Origin: Alphaproteobacteria bacterium
GTDB taxonomy: Bacteria > Pseudomonadota > Alphaproteobacteria > Puniceispirillales > Puniceispirillaceae
Direction: 5' to 3'
Assembly: GCA_011525265.1 (NCBI GenBank)
Contig: WTHV01000165.1
Coordinates: forward strand, 1 to 7,693
DNA length: 7,693 nt
Below are positions 6,021 through 7,693 of this stretch, one piece after another. Positions within the stretch are counted from its first letter, which is position 1, and each line of letters starts with the position of its first letter. Made by a program: the position numbers and the translations under genes. A model generated the notes under the pieces. The model worked only from the letters and a program-made list of their open reading frames with translations, had not been told where the DNA came from and searched no databases.

Positions 6021-6958
6021 CAGACCGCCTCCTGATTATGGGCATCATCATTGCGGTCAACATGGCGCATATAAATGATAGGCCCAGCGACAATCACCAT
6101 CAATATCAGCGCAATGGCGGCCGCAACTGGCCAATCACGATTGCGGAAAAATTCTGTCCATAAGACCTTGCCGAGCATCAGCTGATCAGGCCCACCAAGT
6201 AGCGCTGGGATAACAAATTCGCCAACCGCAGGAATAAAGACAAGCAAGCAGCCTGCAATAATCCCCGGAAGTGAGAGTGGCAAGGTAATGGTGCGGAAAA
6301 TTGTAGCACTGCTTGCGCCCAAATCAGCGGCCGCCTCATTAAGCGTATGATCAAGGCGCGTTAAGGTGGCATAAAGCGGCAAAATCATCAAAGGCAGATA
6401 GGTTAGTAACATACCCATATAGACAGAAAATTCTGTCTGCATCATCTTTATTGGCGCATCAATAATACCAAGCCATAGTAGAATCGCATTCACAAACCCA
6501 TTAGGATTCAAAAGGCCAATCAACGCATACATACGCAACAAGCTTGATGTCCAAAATGGCAATAATACCAAAATCAGCAAGACCAGCCTTGTGCGCTCAT
6601 CAGTGCGCGCAATCCAATAGGCCATCGGGTAGGCAAAAAGCAGGCAGATAATCGTAGAAAAAAAGGCAATCCGAACAGAATTCACCGCAGGGCCAACATA
6701 ATCATCGGCATAGTCAATCAAAAGGCCATAATTGCCTAAATTGAAGTTGGTGAAAAACCCTTCCTCACCAAACCCCCATAAGGGTTTAAAAGGCGGTATG
6801 CCGCGGCGCGCTTCTGTGAAAGACACTTGTGCCATCTCGATTAATGGCAGGGCAAAAAACACCACAAGCCATAAAAGAGGCAGTCCAATCACCAGGGTGC
6901 GGCCATAATGGGCTAACAGCCTTTTTGCTGATAGGTCTTTGGCCATCTTTTGTGACAT
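6020..6958 (-). CDS. potH: Polyamine ABC importer permease, PotH/PotB type
   Basis: A 312-residue inner-membrane permease. After a short cytoplasmic leader there is a first membrane segment (about 20-40), a sizeable periplasmic loop (about 45-90), then further segments near 93-116, 124-148, 178-197, 232-253 and 277-296. The EAA coupling loop is at 208-228 (NEAAADLGAS, then ITLPLSLP). LPFWTSSLLRMYA (133-145) and VGEFVIPALLGGPDQLMLG (245-263) with EFFRNRDWPVA (269-279) closely match what is typical of PotH. An open frame extends upstream to a start at 7057, but that would overlap the ATPase gene by 80 bases; the ATG at 6958 has a strong ribosome site and a 19-base gap from the ATPase stop, so I use it. 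It would pair with the PotI-like permease as a heterodimer driven by the ATPase. Confidence 0.9.
   Translation of the reverse strand: MSQKMAKDLSAKRLLAHYGRTLVIGLPLLWLVVFFALPLIEMAQVSFTEARRGIPPFKPLWGFGEEGFFTNFNLGNYGLLIDYADDYVGPAVNSVRIAFFSTIICLLFAYPMAYWIARTDERTRLVLLILVLLPFWTSSLLRMYALIGLLNPNGFVNAILLWLGIIDAPIKMMQTEFSVYMGMLLTYLPLMILPLYATLTRLDHTLNEAAADLGASSATIFRTITLPLSLPGIIAGCLLVFIPAVGEFVIPALLGGPDQLMLGKVLWTEFFRNRDWPVAAAIALILMVIVAGPIIYMRHVDRNDDAHNQEAV
6028..6033 (-). promoter_or_regulatory. Ribosome binding site for the PotI-like permease inside the end of potH
   Basis: A canonical AGGAGG, seven bases before the potI ATG, lies wholly within the last codons of the potH gene. With the TGATG junction it indicates tight translational coupling. 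Confidence 0.75.
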
Positions 6959-6963
6959 CACAG

Positions 6964-6970
6964 CCCCCCT
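6964..6970 (-). promoter_or_regulatory. Ribosome binding site fixing the potH start
   Basis: AGGGGGG on the minus strand, five bases before the ATG at 6958 and just after the ATPase stop codon. It supports the 312-residue form over the longer frame beginning at 7057 within the ATPase gene. Confidence 0.7.
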
Positions 6971-6977
6971 ATGCGCC

Positions 6978-7693
6978 CTATTGCTCGAGGACAATGGCAT
7001 CTTTCGCATCAAAGCTTGCCACAGCTTGTTCATCCCATGTGAATTCCGCTTCATCACGACGACGATTAGACAGCAAGATTTTCAACATTGTGCCATCTTT
7101 GGTGCGCGCTCTGACATGTGTCACAGAGCCTAAATACCCCATTTCTTCGATGATAACAGCCACCTGATTTGGCCCTTTTGGCTCACCACGATGCAAGTTT
7201 ATCTTCTCTGGCCGCAAGGCAATTGTCACCTCAGCCTCTGCGCCAAGCGGCCCATCATAGGCAGCCGTGATATCGCAGATACCGCGTGCTGTTAAAATGC
7301 CTTTATCTGTTTTTGTAACTGTTGCAGGCAAAAAGCTGACCTGCCCTAAAAAATCAGCCAAGAACTTAGAGGTTGGACGATCATATAGCTCTTGCGGTGT
7401 GCCTGTTTGGACAAGATGGCCCTTATCCATAACCCCAATTTGAGAGCCGATAGACATGGCCTCTTCTTGGTCATGCGTGACAACCACAAAAGTCGTCCCA
7501 AGATCTTCTTGAATATTGACCAATTCAAATTGCGTATCTTCGCGCAATTTCTTATCAAGCGCAGCAAGCGGCTCATCAAGCAATAAAACTTTTGGCCTCC
7601 GTGCCAGCGCGCGTGCCAAAGCAACACGTTGCTTTTGGCCACCAGAGAGCTGATCAGGGGCACGATTCCCCATCCCCTCAAGACGGACAAGCT
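6978..7693 (-). CDS. potG: Polyamine ABC importer ATP-binding protein, PotG/PotA type (C-terminal part, cut by right edge)
   Basis: The last 237 residues of an ABC ATPase; by comparison with family members of about 370 residues, some 130 N-terminal residues including Walker A lie beyond the right edge. The open frame continues unbroken to the window end (LVRLEG before the first internal ATG at 7673), so that ATG is not the true start. Visible motifs in order are the ABC signature LSGGQKQRVALARAL, Walker B VLLLDEPLAALD, the H-loop VVVTHDQEEAM, then YDRPTSKFLADFLGQ, which leads into a C-terminal TOBE-type regulatory domain with the typical IALRPEKI segment. It energises the two permeases that follow. 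A PotG (putrescine) rather than PotA (spermidine) assignment rests mainly on the permease types. Confidence 0.9.
   Translation of the reverse strand, partial: LVRLEGMGNRAPDQLSGGQKQRVALARALARRPKVLLLDEPLAALDKKLREDTQFELVNIQEDLGTTFVVVTHDQEEAMSIGSQIGVMDKGHLVQTGTPQELYDRPTSKFLADFLGQVSFLPATVTKTDKGILTARGICDITAAYDGPLGAEAEVTIALRPEKINLHRGEPKGPNQVAVIIEEMGYLGSVTHVRARTKDGTMLKILLSNRRRDEAEFTWDEQAVASFDAKDAIVLEQ

Noticed and set aside
6959..7057. Upstream extension of the PotH-like permease to a start at 7057
   Set aside because: It would overlap the ATPase gene by 80 bases and adds a basic, unconserved leader, while a strong ribosome site precedes the ATG at 6958.
6829..7167. 112-residue plus-strand open frame across the potG/potH junction
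   Set aside because: Antisense to two well-supported genes and with no recognisable motif.
1..7693. Mobile element, CRISPR, tRNA or phage content
   Set aside because: I found no repeated spacers, transposase or integrase motifs, terminal repeats or tRNA-like folds; all genes are ordinary metabolic or transport genes in one direction.

Overview
The window is a compact stretch of bacterial chromosome in which every recognisable gene lies on the minus strand, so it is transcribed from the right edge to the left. Gaps are short, several genes overlap or nearly touch, and coding density is close to complete. The PyrE sequence type, the PotH/PotI-like permeases and the moderate base composition suggest an alphaproteobacterium. 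A marine SAR116-like lineage is possible, but that is a guess from general appearance. I see no tRNA, rRNA, CRISPR array, insertion sequence or phage gene.

Right block (about 7693 to 5208): three genes of a PotGHI-type polyamine ABC importer. They are an ATPase cut by the window edge, a PotH-like permease and a PotI-like permease, joined by a 19-base gap and then a one-base TGATG overlap. No periplasmic binding protein (PotF/PotD type) is visible; it may lie beyond the right edge.

Middle and left block (about 5207 to 1): after a 122-base gap that could hold a promoter come pyrE (orotate phosphoribosyltransferase), a small cysteine-rich CWC-family protein, a ribokinase-like PfkB sugar kinase, an inosine/uridine-type nucleoside hydrolase, a 2-oxoglutarate/Fe(II) oxygenase, a BMP-family (PnrA-like) nucleoside-binding periplasmic protein, and the first 101 residues of the matching nucleoside-importer ATPase, which runs off the left edge.

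Read together, the left block looks like a nucleoside uptake and breakdown operon. The BMP protein and ABC importer would bring in a nucleoside, the hydrolase would split it into base and ribose, and the kinase would make ribose 5-phosphate. That can feed PRPP, the co-substrate of PyrE. The oxygenase is the part this scheme does not explain. A fungal precedent (pyrimidine deoxynucleoside 2'-hydroxylase, thymine 7-hydroxylase) suggests it may convert a deoxy- or modified nucleoside or base into something the other enzymes can use. Another notable feature is a strong terminator-like hairpin inside the first codons of the importer ATPase, just after the binding-protein gene, which may set a high ratio of binding protein to ATPase.
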